DNA of 27,153 bases, from the IMG/VR virus record IMGVR_UViG_3300018469_000007, positions 1-27,153 of that record, one strand, 5' to 3'. The notes below the pieces were generated by a model. It did no database searches. It saw only the letters and a list, made by a program, of their open reading frames with translations, and was not told the origin of the DNA. The DNA comes from a virus. Each line of letters opens with the position of its first letter. Position 1 is the stretch's first letter. The position numbers were made by a program, and so were the translations under genes. Shown in pieces: positions 8,125-15,382 of the stretch.

Positions 8125-8201
8125 GCACCGTCGTCTGGATCCTGATCGTGGTGCTGATCGTGGTGCTGATCGTGTACCTGCTCAGGGGGCGCAGGCTCTA
8201 G
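8121..8201 (+). CDS. 26-residue single-pass membrane peptide
   Basis: The ATG at 8121 overlaps the TGA of the RTX gene (ATGA), giving translational coupling. The product is MSTVVW, then a pure hydrophobic stretch of Ile, Leu and Val, then LLRGRRL. This is one transmembrane helix with a basic C-terminal tail, predicted N-out or reversed by the positive-inside rule with the RGRR end in the cytoplasm. The middle is encoded by a 12-base tandem repeat (CTGATCGTGGTG at 8142-8153 and 8154-8165, partial third copy to 8174). It probably acts with the RTX protein, but no function can be assigned. Confidence 0.5.
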   Translation: MSTVVWILIVVLIVVLIVYLLRGRRL

Positions 8202-8206
8202 ATGAT

Positions 8207-8215
8207 TGCTATGCT
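8207..8215 (+). promoter_or_regulatory. Candidate extended -10 promoter before the tail chaperone genes
   Basis: TGCTATGCT: a TGn extension followed by TATGCT (8210-8215). There is no convincing -35 box, as is common for extended -10 promoters. A start near 8222 would place the 11-bp inverted repeat at 8223-8264 at the very 5' end of the transcript. Nearly the same string, TGCTATGGT, is found at 19558-19566. Confidence 0.35.
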
Positions 8216-8222
8216 GCGGGCA

Positions 8223-8264
8223 CCGTGGGCCGGGGGTTCTCCTTCAGTTCTCTCCGGCCCACGG
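8223..8264 (+). promoter_or_regulatory. 11-bp perfect inverted repeat in the leader of the chaperone genes
   Basis: CCGTGGGCCGG (8223-8233) and CCGGCCCACGG (8254-8264) are exact reverse complements around a 20-base loop. The hairpin is GC-rich and is not followed by a T run, so it is either a factor-assisted terminator after the RTX/membrane pair or a 5' stabilising/regulatory structure for the chaperone mRNA. The 92-base gap between 8201 and 8294 holds nothing else except the ribosome site AAAGGAGAA. Confidence 0.6.
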
Positions 8265-8293
8265 GCTAATCGCTAGAACAAAGGAGAACAGCG

Positions 8294-8677
8294 ATGACCG
8301 AAGAAGTCCGCAGAGACGTAGTCAAGTTGGGCCTCGACTTCCGGGCCATCCCGGTCGATCTGGGCGACGGAGTTGAGTGGGAGTTCCACCCGGACCCCTC
8401 ACCCGAGCAGTGGGCCACCCTCGTGGACTCGCTGAAGCAGTTCACGAAGTTCGAGGACGACGACTTCGGGGGAGAGGCCTTCAAGTCTGCTCTCGCCGGC
8501 TTTACGAAGGCGATGTCTGAGATGCTGGTTCGCAAGGAGCAGCAGAGAGACTGGATCAAGAAGGGTTACGGGCTCGCCCCTCAGCAGGCGATCTCCGAAG
8601 CGCTCATGGGAATCTGGACGGGTTTCCCTACGACGCGGCAATCGCCGTCTGGGAAGGGATCGAAAACAACTGGATAA
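8294..8677 (+). CDS. Tail assembly chaperone, short form (G)
   Basis: 127 residues, with a strong AAAGGAGAA ribosome site at 8279-8287. The protein is acidic and helical (VEWEFHPDPSPEQWATLVDSLKQF, GEAFKSALAGFTKAMSEML, LMGIWTGF), the usual look of the first chaperone that coats the tape measure during tail assembly in long-tailed phages. Its last ~17 residues, after GF, are a low-complexity tail that is translated only when the ribosome does not shift. The -1 frameshift site near its end produces the longer G-T form. Position immediately upstream of the tape-measure block supports the assignment. Confidence 0.85.
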   Translation: MTEEVRRDVVKLGLDFRAIPVDLGDGVEWEFHPDPSPEQWATLVDSLKQFTKFEDDDFGGEAFKSALAGFTKAMSEMLVRKEQQRDWIKKGYGLAPQQAISEALMGIWTGFPTTRQSPSGKGSKTTG

Positions 8678-8883
8678 GTCTCGTCACATCGTGGAATCTC
8701 AACGGTGTGAGGTGGAGGGAGTTCTCATTCGCAGAAGTGCTCTGGATGGTCCACCTGTCCACGATCGAGCGGTTGAAGGAAGACAAGCCTCAACAAGTTC
8801 GTCTGTACCTCAATCAAACCAAGGACTACACTGCTCTTCGTGAGTGGGACAAGTCACAATTGAAGGACTCCAGAGACAAGTAG
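8294..8883 (+). CDS. Tail assembly chaperone, frameshifted long form (G-T)
   Basis: This product joins 8294-8626 to 8626-8883 by a -1 shift at the slippery heptamer, giving about 196 residues. The T part continues as GF|PYDAAIAVWEGIENNW, then FSFAEVLWMVHLSTIERLKE and ends in a charged tail. The T frame has no plausible independent start with a ribosome site close to its beginning, which is the normal situation for this gene pair. The G-T protein, made at a low ratio, links G-coated tape measure to tail tube subunits. The coordinates include the unshifted G tail (8627-8677 read in the other frame). Confidence 0.82.
8620..8626 (+). other. -1 programmed ribosomal frameshift slippery site
   Basis: The heptamer G_GGT_TTC (8620-8626) has the canonical X_XXY_YYZ form and is in the correct phase: zero-frame codons are GGT and TTC, and after slippage GGG and TTT. 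It sits at the end of the conserved part of G. The -1 frame is then open without interruption to the TAG at 8881-8883. Confidence 0.85.
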
Positions 8884-8898
8884 TCGGGAGGTGGGTTC

Positions 8899-9309
8899 AT
8901 GGCAGACAGGGTCGTAGTCATCATGGACCCGGCTCCCATCGTCTACGTGAAGGTCTTTCACTCTGGTTCCGGGCCTGACCGCTACGCACGTGGGAACGCG
9001 CAGAAGGTGGCGGCTCTGGCTCGCGTCCTCGTTCCCGTCAAGACCGGGGCGTTGAAGGCCACCATCTCGGCCAGCCAGAATCGTAACGAGAGAGGCCAGT
9101 ACGCCTTCGGTTACAACGTCTCGGCCGGGACTGGGCATGCTTACTTCGTTCATGAGGGCACCGGGCCCTCACCCCGTTGGCCGTCCAACCGAAAGGTCTT
9201 CAAGTGGCCGGGGTCGGCTGGCGACACCGTCTACCGCGACTTCGTCATGCACCCTGGAACTCCTGCGGTCCCGTTCCTCCGGGACGCACTCGTAGCGATG
9301 GCGAACTGA
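8899..9309 (+). CDS. HK97-gp10-like minor head/tail component
   Basis: 136 residues behind a GGGAGG ribosome site. The sequence holds the marks of the HK97 gp10-like family: an N-terminal helix ending in ALARVLVPVKTGALKATI, a strand with YAFGYNVSAGTGHAYFVHEGTG, and a C-terminal HPGTPAVPFLRDAL element. Family members act in head-tail joining or tail completion. The usual place is next to the connector genes, upstream of the tail tube; here it lies between the chaperones and the tape measure. It ends 1 base before the tape-measure ATG and is therefore likely coupled to it. Confidence 0.7.
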   Translation: MADRVVVIMDPAPIVYVKVFHSGSGPDRYARGNAQKVAALARVLVPVKTGALKATISASQNRNERGQYAFGYNVSAGTGHAYFVHEGTGPSPRWPSNRKVFKWPGSAGDTVYRDFVMHPGTPAVPFLRDALVAMAN

Positions 9310-9310
9310 G

Positions 9311-12300
9311 ATGGCAGGCAACGGTCCTAAGGTCGGCGACGCACACGTCGAAACCACCCTCAAGTTTGACGAGAAATCGCTTGCTAAGGTCAAGAAGGAC
9401 ATTAAGCGGCAACTGAGCGGCCTGACCAAAGATCTCGCAAAGGTCGGCGATCGGAACCGTGAGATCTACCAGTCGATCGGTCGCGACTCCGTTGTCGCGT
9501 GGCGGTCGTTCATGGGCAGCATTCTGGCGGGCGCTCCACTCGTCGGCGGTGCGATCAGCGGAGTGGCTGGTGCCGCGACCACGCTGGCCGGGGCTTTCTA
9601 CTCCGCGGGTCAGGCGGCATTCGGCTTCGCTCCGATTCTCGGGGCGATCGGCGTGGCGGCGGGCACGGCGTTCATCGGTTTGAAGTCCTTCTTCAAGGCG
9701 CTGAAGGATGGAGACCTCAGTGGCTTGACCCCCTCCGCGAAGGCGGCGGCGAAGGCGGTTCAGGGACTGGCCGGTGCGTGGAAGAAGGTGCGTGACACAG
9801 TCCAGGAGCGCATGTTCAGGGGGCTCTCGGACGACATCGCGAAGTTGGGCACCACGCTTCTTCCGGTGTTGCAGCGCGGCCTCGGCAAGATGGCCGATTC
9901 CTTGAACCATCTTGCCCAGAACATACTCGACTACGTCAACTCGTCGGCCGGGCTCAGAGTCATCAACAAGTTCCTGAACAACTCTGCCGAAATCTTCGAT
10001 CGGCTCCAGCGTGCAGCCGTGCCGTTCTTGGATGGTTTCCTCCGCCTGCTGAACGCGCTCGCCCCGGCTGGCAAGCGACTCGCTGACCGCATCACTGATA
10101 TCGTCAAGTCGTTCCAGGACTGGACGAAGGGGGAGGGCTTCGCCAAGCGGATCGACGACGCGATGAAGCGGGCCGAGAAGACGGCGGGCAAACTCTGGGA
10201 CATCCTGGGCAACATCGGCTCGGCGCTTATCAACGTCTTCAACGCCACGAACCCGGCCACGAACCGCCTCCTCGACATGATAGTGGGTCTCACCCAGCGG
10301 TTCGAGGACTGGACGGAGAGCGTCGGTGGGCAGGACGCTCTCGCGAAGTGGGCCGATCAGTCGGTCGACGTGATCGAGCAGTTCGGCCGCACTATGGAGG
10401 CGGTCTTCCCGGTCATCGCGGAACTTGCTGACCCCCGTGTCATCATCAACTTCATGAAGACGGTAGAAGGAGCGTTCGACCTTCTCGCCGAGTTGCCGCT
10501 AGACAAGATGGTCGACGCCTTCGTTTCTATCTCTGAAGCGCTTCAGCCGGTCAGCAGTTTCTTCCTTGCCATCATCCTTGCCGGTGCAGGGTTCAACATC
10601 CTGCTCGGTGGCCTGATCGGGCAACTCGGCGGGGTCGTTTCGGCGGCAGGTAGGTTTGGAGGAGGCAAACTTCTCGGAGGACTGTTCAAGCCGTTGGCGA
10701 GCGCAGGGGCTCACGGCAAGGAACTGAGTGGGTTAGCGGCTGCGTTCGGTCGGATATTCGGTCTTCTGTCCCGACTTGCGAAGTTCATCCCGTTCGTCGG
10801 GTGGGCTGTCACGTTCGGCATTGTCATCGCGAAGTCCGAGGAACTCCGGGGTAAGATGGGGGATCTCTGGGACTCGGTGAAAGATGTCGGTGCGGCCTTC
10901 GGCGATGCGTTCGCGGAGATTGCTGAGGCGCTGGAACCTCTGCAACCGGCTGCCGAAGCCGTGGGGAGCGTCATCGGTTGGCTGTTCGACCAGTTTGACG
11001 CCTTGCTGGGGCTCATCGCGAGCGCCGCTATAGGGAACCTGATTCACATGTGGGAGGGTTTCGCGAATGTTGTCAGGGGCTTCGGATCTGTAATCGCCGG
11101 AATCATCAACATCCTGGTCGGGCTCTTCACTACAGACCCCAGCCTGATGTTGAAGGGCCTCGAGCAAATCGGTGGTGGCTTGGTCAAGATCCTCACAGGT
11201 CTGGGCGAGATCCTCATGGGTCCCGCTCTCGCGATATGGGAGACCGTCGGGAAGTCGGCGGCTGAAGGACTCATCAACGGTTTGAAGTCCATCGGCTCTG
11301 AAATCGCGGAGTTCGGCATGTGGATCGTTGATCAGGTCAAGGGGGTGCTGGGCATCTCGTCCCCGTCCACCGTGTTCATGGAAATCGGCGTGTGGCTGGT
11401 CAAGGGTCTGGTCCAGGGGATTCTCTCGGTAGGCTCGTACGTGGTGGACACGTTCCGCAACATCTTCAATTCGGTCATCGGGCTCCTGGCGCGGCTGCCT
11501 TCCAGGTTGCTCGCGCTCGGTGTTCGGGCGATCCTGGTGCTGGGCCAGGCGGTCACCTCCAACGCGCCGAAGGTGCTGGCGGCGACGGGTCGCATGGTCT
11601 CCGGTATCATCAGGTGGATCGCGAAACTGCCTGGGAGGTTGCTCAGCCTCGGCGCACAGGCCGTCAGCAGGTTGAGCGGTGCTATCACCAGGGGTATCCC
11701 CAGGATCCTGGCGACGGCTAGCAGGATCTTCTCAGGTGTCGTCACTTGGATTGCGAAACTGCCCGGGAGGTTGCTCGCCCTCGGGGCTCAGGCCGTCGCC
11801 AAGTTGGGGAACGCCTTCCGATCGGGGATCAGTAATCTGAGGAACGCCGCGAGAGACGCCGTAGATGCGGTCATGGACGTTCTCACCGGCCTCCCCGGGA
11901 AGATCACCAACCTCGGTGGTCAGATGCTGAGCGCGGGCAAGACGCTTGGCAAGAAGGTGATTGACGGCATCAGGAACGGGCTCTCGGCAGCCGGAGGCGC
12001 TCTCTCCGACATCGGCACGACGGTGAAGAACGCGGTTAACTCTGCGATGGGGCTGCCGAAGACGATCAGCCTTGGTATCGGCAAGTTCAAGACCTCGGTC
12101 ACGGTGCCGGGGTTCGCCCGAGGCGGCATTGTTCCGGGCGGTCTTATCGCGGTCGGCGAGGGTGGTCCTGAACTCATGGCTCCCCCTCGTGGGTCGCGGA
12201 TCTACTCGAACAGCGAGAGCAAGAGGATGATGGCTAGTGGTCTTCCGAAGACCCTGATTCTCCGTGTAGGTTCCCGCGACTTCGTGGCGTATCTCGAAGA

Positions 12301-12355
12301 GGTCGCGGACAACCGGATCAGCGCATCGGACAACCTCGCGTGGCAGGGAGCCTGA
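9311..12355 (+). CDS. Tape measure protein
   Basis: A 1014-residue protein, the longest in the window, located after the chaperones as expected. It is dominated by long helices with several hydrophobic segments (for example around residues 65-110 and 410-440) that are thought to cross the host membrane at DNA entry. Residues ~729-900 contain four tandem 44-residue repeats built around LPGRLLxLGAQAV. The C-terminus has the characteristic FARGGIVPGGLIAVGEGGPE motif found at the end of many actinophage tape measures. At about 0.15 nm per residue, the family rule of thumb, the tail would be roughly 150 nm long. No lysozyme or peptidase domain is obvious inside it. Confidence 0.9.
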   Translation: MAGNGPKVGDAHVETTLKFDEKSLAKVKKDIKRQLSGLTKDLAKVGDRNREIYQSIGRDSVVAWRSFMGSILAGAPLVGGAISGVAGAATTLAGAFYSAGQAAFGFAPILGAIGVAAGTAFIGLKSFFKALKDGDLSGLTPSAKAAAKAVQGLAGAWKKVRDTVQERMFRGLSDDIAKLGTTLLPVLQRGLGKMADSLNHLAQNILDYVNSSAGLRVINKFLNNSAEIFDRLQRAAVPFLDGFLRLLNALAPAGKRLADRITDIVKSFQDWTKGEGFAKRIDDAMKRAEKTAGKLWDILGNIGSALINVFNATNPATNRLLDMIVGLTQRFEDWTESVGGQDALAKWADQSVDVIEQFGRTMEAVFPVIAELADPRVIINFMKTVEGAFDLLAELPLDKMVDAFVSISEALQPVSSFFLAIILAGAGFNILLGGLIGQLGGVVSAAGRFGGGKLLGGLFKPLASAGAHGKELSGLAAAFGRIFGLLSRLAKFIPFVGWAVTFGIVIAKSEELRGKMGDLWDSVKDVGAAFGDAFAEIAEALEPLQPAAEAVGSVIGWLFDQFDALLGLIASAAIGNLIHMWEGFANVVRGFGSVIAGIINILVGLFTTDPSLMLKGLEQIGGGLVKILTGLGEILMGPALAIWETVGKSAAEGLINGLKSIGSEIAEFGMWIVDQVKGVLGISSPSTVFMEIGVWLVKGLVQGILSVGSYVVDTFRNIFNSVIGLLARLPSRLLALGVRAILVLGQAVTSNAPKVLAATGRMVSGIIRWIAKLPGRLLSLGAQAVSRLSGAITRGIPRILATASRIFSGVVTWIAKLPGRLLALGAQAVAKLGNAFRSGISNLRNAARDAVDAVMDVLTGLPGKITNLGGQMLSAGKTLGKKVIDGIRNGLSAAGGALSDIGTTVKNAVNSAMGLPKTISLGIGKFKTSVTVPGFARGGIVPGGLIAVGEGGPELMAPPRGSRIYSNSESKRMMASGLPKTLILRVGSRDFVAYLEEVADNRISASDNLAWQGA
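11495..12022 (+). repeat. Four tandem 132-base repeats in the tape-measure gene
   Basis: CTGCC/CTCCC anchors for LPxR/K occur at 11495, 11627, 11759 and 11891, spaced exactly 132 bases (44 codons). Copies 2 and 3 share IAKLPGRLLSLGAQAV or a one-residue variant and much nucleotide identity; copies 1 and 4 are more diverged (LPSRLLALGVRA, LPGKITNLGGQM). Confidence 0.75.
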
Positions 12356-12356
12356 G

Positions 12357-14147
12357 ATGCCGCAGATCATCATCCCACTGACGACCTACCTGATCAAGCA
12401 GAACCGACCCGCGTCCCCTCTCGGGTCACCGGGCACCCTGACCACTCAGGCAGCGGCGAACGCTGTCCACAGGATCTTGATCCGTGTCCCGGTTGATCAG
12501 ATTCCAGTGGGGGCCGTCGTCACAGCGGCGGACGTTCAGTTCTGGACGGCTGCGGCCAAGACGGGTGTGACACCTATCCGTATCATCCCGATCAGTCAGC
12601 CTTGGAAGTCTTCGGTCACTTGGTCCAATCAACCTACACGTGGTTCTGTCATCACCACCACCTCGATCACATCCCCAGTCGTGGATCAACTCTACTCTTT
12701 CTCTGTCACGGCGTGGGCCAACACCCGGAGTCGGAACGGTCTGACAATCGACACCACCATCGGCACGCCCATCTATCTCAGGGGCTCGGCAGCGGCTCTC
12801 AACAAGCCGGTCATGGTGGTGGACTACTACACGCCGAACTCCCAGCCGGTCGGCCAGTCTCCGCAGGGCGGAGCGGTCTCGGTGCCCACTCCCATCCTGT
12901 CCTACACGGGCGACACGGATATGGACCATCAGCAGGTTCAGTACTCCTCGGACGGCACGGTCGCCGGCATCACCTTCGACAGCGGTTCGATACCGGCTGC
13001 CTCGGGTCGCTACGTGCCTTCTGGGGGCGAGCCCGCCCTGTCGCCGGGGCAGTCTACCTACTGGCGCGTCATGACGACTGGAGGCGGTGGCACGAGCCCG
13101 TGGAGTACGTGGGTGTCGTACTCGTACCAGCCCATCGTTCCTCCGGTCATCATCAATCCACCCTCGGTCACTGACGACGGCAGCCCCACCTTGAACTGGA
13201 CGGTGGCCGATCAGGTCTCGTGGAAAGCCGAACTTCATGAGGGTTCCACGATTCTTTCGCAGTCAGCGTGGGACGTGGACACGGCGACCCGCGATTGGAA
13301 TCCGCCGAAGGGTGTGAAAGTACCGAACGGCCACGGCCGGATGGTCCTGCGGACGACCGACTCTATCTCTCCGCGTGTGGCGGCAGAGGGAGCGCCCATC
13401 TGGTCAGTAGTGGAGAAGACGTTCGACACCGTTCACACCGGCACAGGTCCGGCCGTCACGAATCTCGCGGTCGAGATGGACGACCCTGTCTTCGTCATCA
13501 CCGGTACCCGTACTCTCGGCATCCCCGACGAGATCGCGCTCTGGCGCGACGGCAAGGTGGTCACGATCTGGGACGCGGACGGTGTTCCTCGTAAGTGGGC
13601 TCCTGCCGTTGACTTCTTCGACGGCACAGACTTCACCATCCGGGACTACACCGCAGATCCCCGCGTGGAGCACACGTGGTCCGTGCTGACCAAGATCGAC
13701 GGTGTGACCTCGTCAATCGGCGATGAGGTCACAGATATCCTCACCACCGCGAGCGTGTGGATCGTGGATCCGAGGACGGGCCAGCAGATCGAGATTCTCG
13801 GGAACAACGCAGTCCCCGTCGTGTCGCAGGTTACGGAGGAAGGATCGATCCTGCACACCCCGGTTCACGGTAATCTCGTGGTCGAGCCGGTGCGTCGCAG
13901 GTTGATGCGGACCACCCGCTCAGGCAGCATTGAGGGTCTTGTCCTCAACGGCGACGAGGGGAGGCTCAACTCTTGGGCGCTCAGCGATTCGGGGTTGAAG
14001 TATCGGTTGATCTTCGGGAAGGTCAACTGGCCCATCATCTTCGGTGACTACAGCCCGACTGACGTCTTCTACAACCATCCTGATCCCAAGTGCGACGACA
14101 CCCTCGTTCTCGTTGCGCTCAACTGGTGGGAAAGGCTGGACGACTAG
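12357..14147 (+). CDS. Minor tail protein with N-terminal DNRLRE-like beta domain
   Basis: 596 residues, starting 1 base after the tape-measure stop. Residues ~1-160 resemble a DNRLRE/carbohydrate-binding-like beta sandwich (GAVVTAADVQFWTAA, PWKSSVTWSNQPT, YSFSVTAWA). Residues ~175-265 and ~270-360 look like two fibronectin-III-type domains (STYWRVMTTGGGGTSPWSTW). The last ~200 residues (EEGSILHTPVHG, RRRLMRTTRSGSIEG, IFGKVNWPIIFGDYSP) resemble distal-tail modules. It probably sits at the tail tip and may bind cell-wall glycans. In many siphoviruses the gene after the tape measure is the distal tail protein; this one appears to combine that with binding domains. The exact role is inferred. 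Confidence 0.65.
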   Translation: MPQIIIPLTTYLIKQNRPASPLGSPGTLTTQAAANAVHRILIRVPVDQIPVGAVVTAADVQFWTAAAKTGVTPIRIIPISQPWKSSVTWSNQPTRGSVITTTSITSPVVDQLYSFSVTAWANTRSRNGLTIDTTIGTPIYLRGSAAALNKPVMVVDYYTPNSQPVGQSPQGGAVSVPTPILSYTGDTDMDHQQVQYSSDGTVAGITFDSGSIPAASGRYVPSGGEPALSPGQSTYWRVMTTGGGGTSPWSTWVSYSYQPIVPPVIINPPSVTDDGSPTLNWTVADQVSWKAELHEGSTILSQSAWDVDTATRDWNPPKGVKVPNGHGRMVLRTTDSISPRVAAEGAPIWSVVEKTFDTVHTGTGPAVTNLAVEMDDPVFVITGTRTLGIPDEIALWRDGKVVTIWDADGVPRKWAPAVDFFDGTDFTIRDYTADPRVEHTWSVLTKIDGVTSSIGDEVTDILTTASVWIVDPRTGQQIEILGNNAVPVVSQVTEEGSILHTPVHGNLVVEPVRRRLMRTTRSGSIEGLVLNGDEGRLNSWALSDSGLKYRLIFGKVNWPIIFGDYSPTDVFYNHPDPKCDDTLVLVALNWWERLDD

Positions 14148-14149
14148 CC

Positions 14150-15382
14150 ATGCAGCATCTCGGCCGCAGTCTGGAGGCCCGGACTGCCTATCACGAGCAT
14201 CTCCAGTCGGACCATGACTTCCGGATGTGGGCCGACGTGCTCACGATCGACCAGCAGTACGTCGGGACGTTGGAACTGCTCGATGGGCAGGGGAACTACA
14301 CGAATGGAAGCGATGGGCCGGTTCGCACGGGGTCTGTCACACTGTCCGATCCCGATAACGCGATGAACTTCTCCGCCGACTACATGCGCGACCCGAAGGG
14401 CGTTCTCTGGATCAACCGGCTGATCCAGGTCTGGCACGAGGTCACCATCCCGGACTATGGTGCCTTCACCACGTCGTGCATCGTGGGCCTACCCACGTCG
14501 GTCGCCCGCTCAGGCGCGGAGGTCTCCATCGAGATGGGGGACAAGTCTTTGCTGGCTGACCACGGTGTGAAGCCGCGCACCTACAAGAAGAACTGGCAGG
14601 TGGACGACGCCCTGCGCTCGATCTTGGAGGATTGCACGGGCGAGAAGTTCATGCACATCCCCGCGACCAAGAAGACCCTGAGTCGGATCTACACGGTCGG
14701 GATGGGCGAGAATTCGTTGACCCCGTGGCAGGCGTTCAAGCGCATGGCCTTGCAAGAGATGAACTGGCGGGTCTACTACGACGGACTGGGCTGGGCCGTG
14801 GCCGAGCCGATATCGGACGCCAAGACCCCGGTCAAGGTCCACTCGTTGCTGGCGCTCCCCTCGGCGTCGACATCCCTTACCGACTTCTCGAACTACGCGC
14901 GAGTCACCAGTCACCGCACTCCGGTCAACAAGAAAAGTACGAAGAAGGTGGACGAGTCCCGCGTCCACTACACCTACGACAGCATTGTCCAGTTACAGCG
15001 GGCGAACGAACTCTCGGAAGAGTCGCTTGCCCGGAACAAGGTCCCGCGAACGTTGCCTCTCGTAACCGTCAACGATGACCTCAAGACACTCAGGGCTACC
15101 CTGACCCAGGCGACCAACGAGTTGAAGAATCACTCGGGTTTGGACTCAAGCCAGACCTACGAGATCATCCCACTGTTCCACCTAGAGCCTTTCGACTTCG
15201 TGAACTTGCCCGAGGGTGTGGGGGACATCCGGCTCGCCGACGGTGCCTCCATCCCGTACGGAACGGGTGGCAACATGACCATCGGTTTCCACAAGTGGGT
15301 CAGCAAGGCGTCGAACGTCAGGAAGATTCGGTCGAAGACGACTGTGAAGCGCGATAAGAAGAAGGGAGGGAAGAAGCACTGA
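14150..15382 (+). CDS. Minor tail protein, probable tail hub
   Basis: 410 residues from the ATG at 14150, which directly follows the previous stop; the frame is open upstream but that part overlaps the preceding gene. Features include TIDQQYVGTLELLDGQGNYTNGSDGPVRTGSVTLSDPDNAM, an N-terminal beta domain that sets out the path, then WQVDDALRSILEDCTGEKF and TPWQAFKRMALQEMNWRVYYDGLGWAVAEP, which resemble the phage late-control/hub-like fold. The C-terminus is very basic (TTVKRDKKKGGKKH). In related actinophages this position encodes the second minor tail protein, thought to form the central baseplate hub. Its stop overlaps the next start by one base (TGATG). Confidence 0.65.
   Translation: MQHLGRSLEARTAYHEHLQSDHDFRMWADVLTIDQQYVGTLELLDGQGNYTNGSDGPVRTGSVTLSDPDNAMNFSADYMRDPKGVLWINRLIQVWHEVTIPDYGAFTTSCIVGLPTSVARSGAEVSIEMGDKSLLADHGVKPRTYKKNWQVDDALRSILEDCTGEKFMHIPATKKTLSRIYTVGMGENSLTPWQAFKRMALQEMNWRVYYDGLGWAVAEPISDAKTPVKVHSLLALPSASTSLTDFSNYARVTSHRTPVNKKSTKKVDESRVHYTYDSIVQLQRANELSEESLARNKVPRTLPLVTVNDDLKTLRATLTQATNELKNHSGLDSSQTYEIIPLFHLEPFDFVNLPEGVGDIRLADGASIPYGTGGNMTIGFHKWVSKASNVRKIRSKTTVKRDKKKGGKKH

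Noticed and set aside
13440-13690. Separate enzyme domain within the minor tail protein
   Set aside because: The DxD-like and WRDG strings there are part of a beta-rich tail module; no catalytic pattern emerges.
14090-14149. Upstream extension of the tail hub gene
   Set aside because: It lies wholly inside the previous gene; the ATG at 14150 directly after that gene's stop is the natural start.
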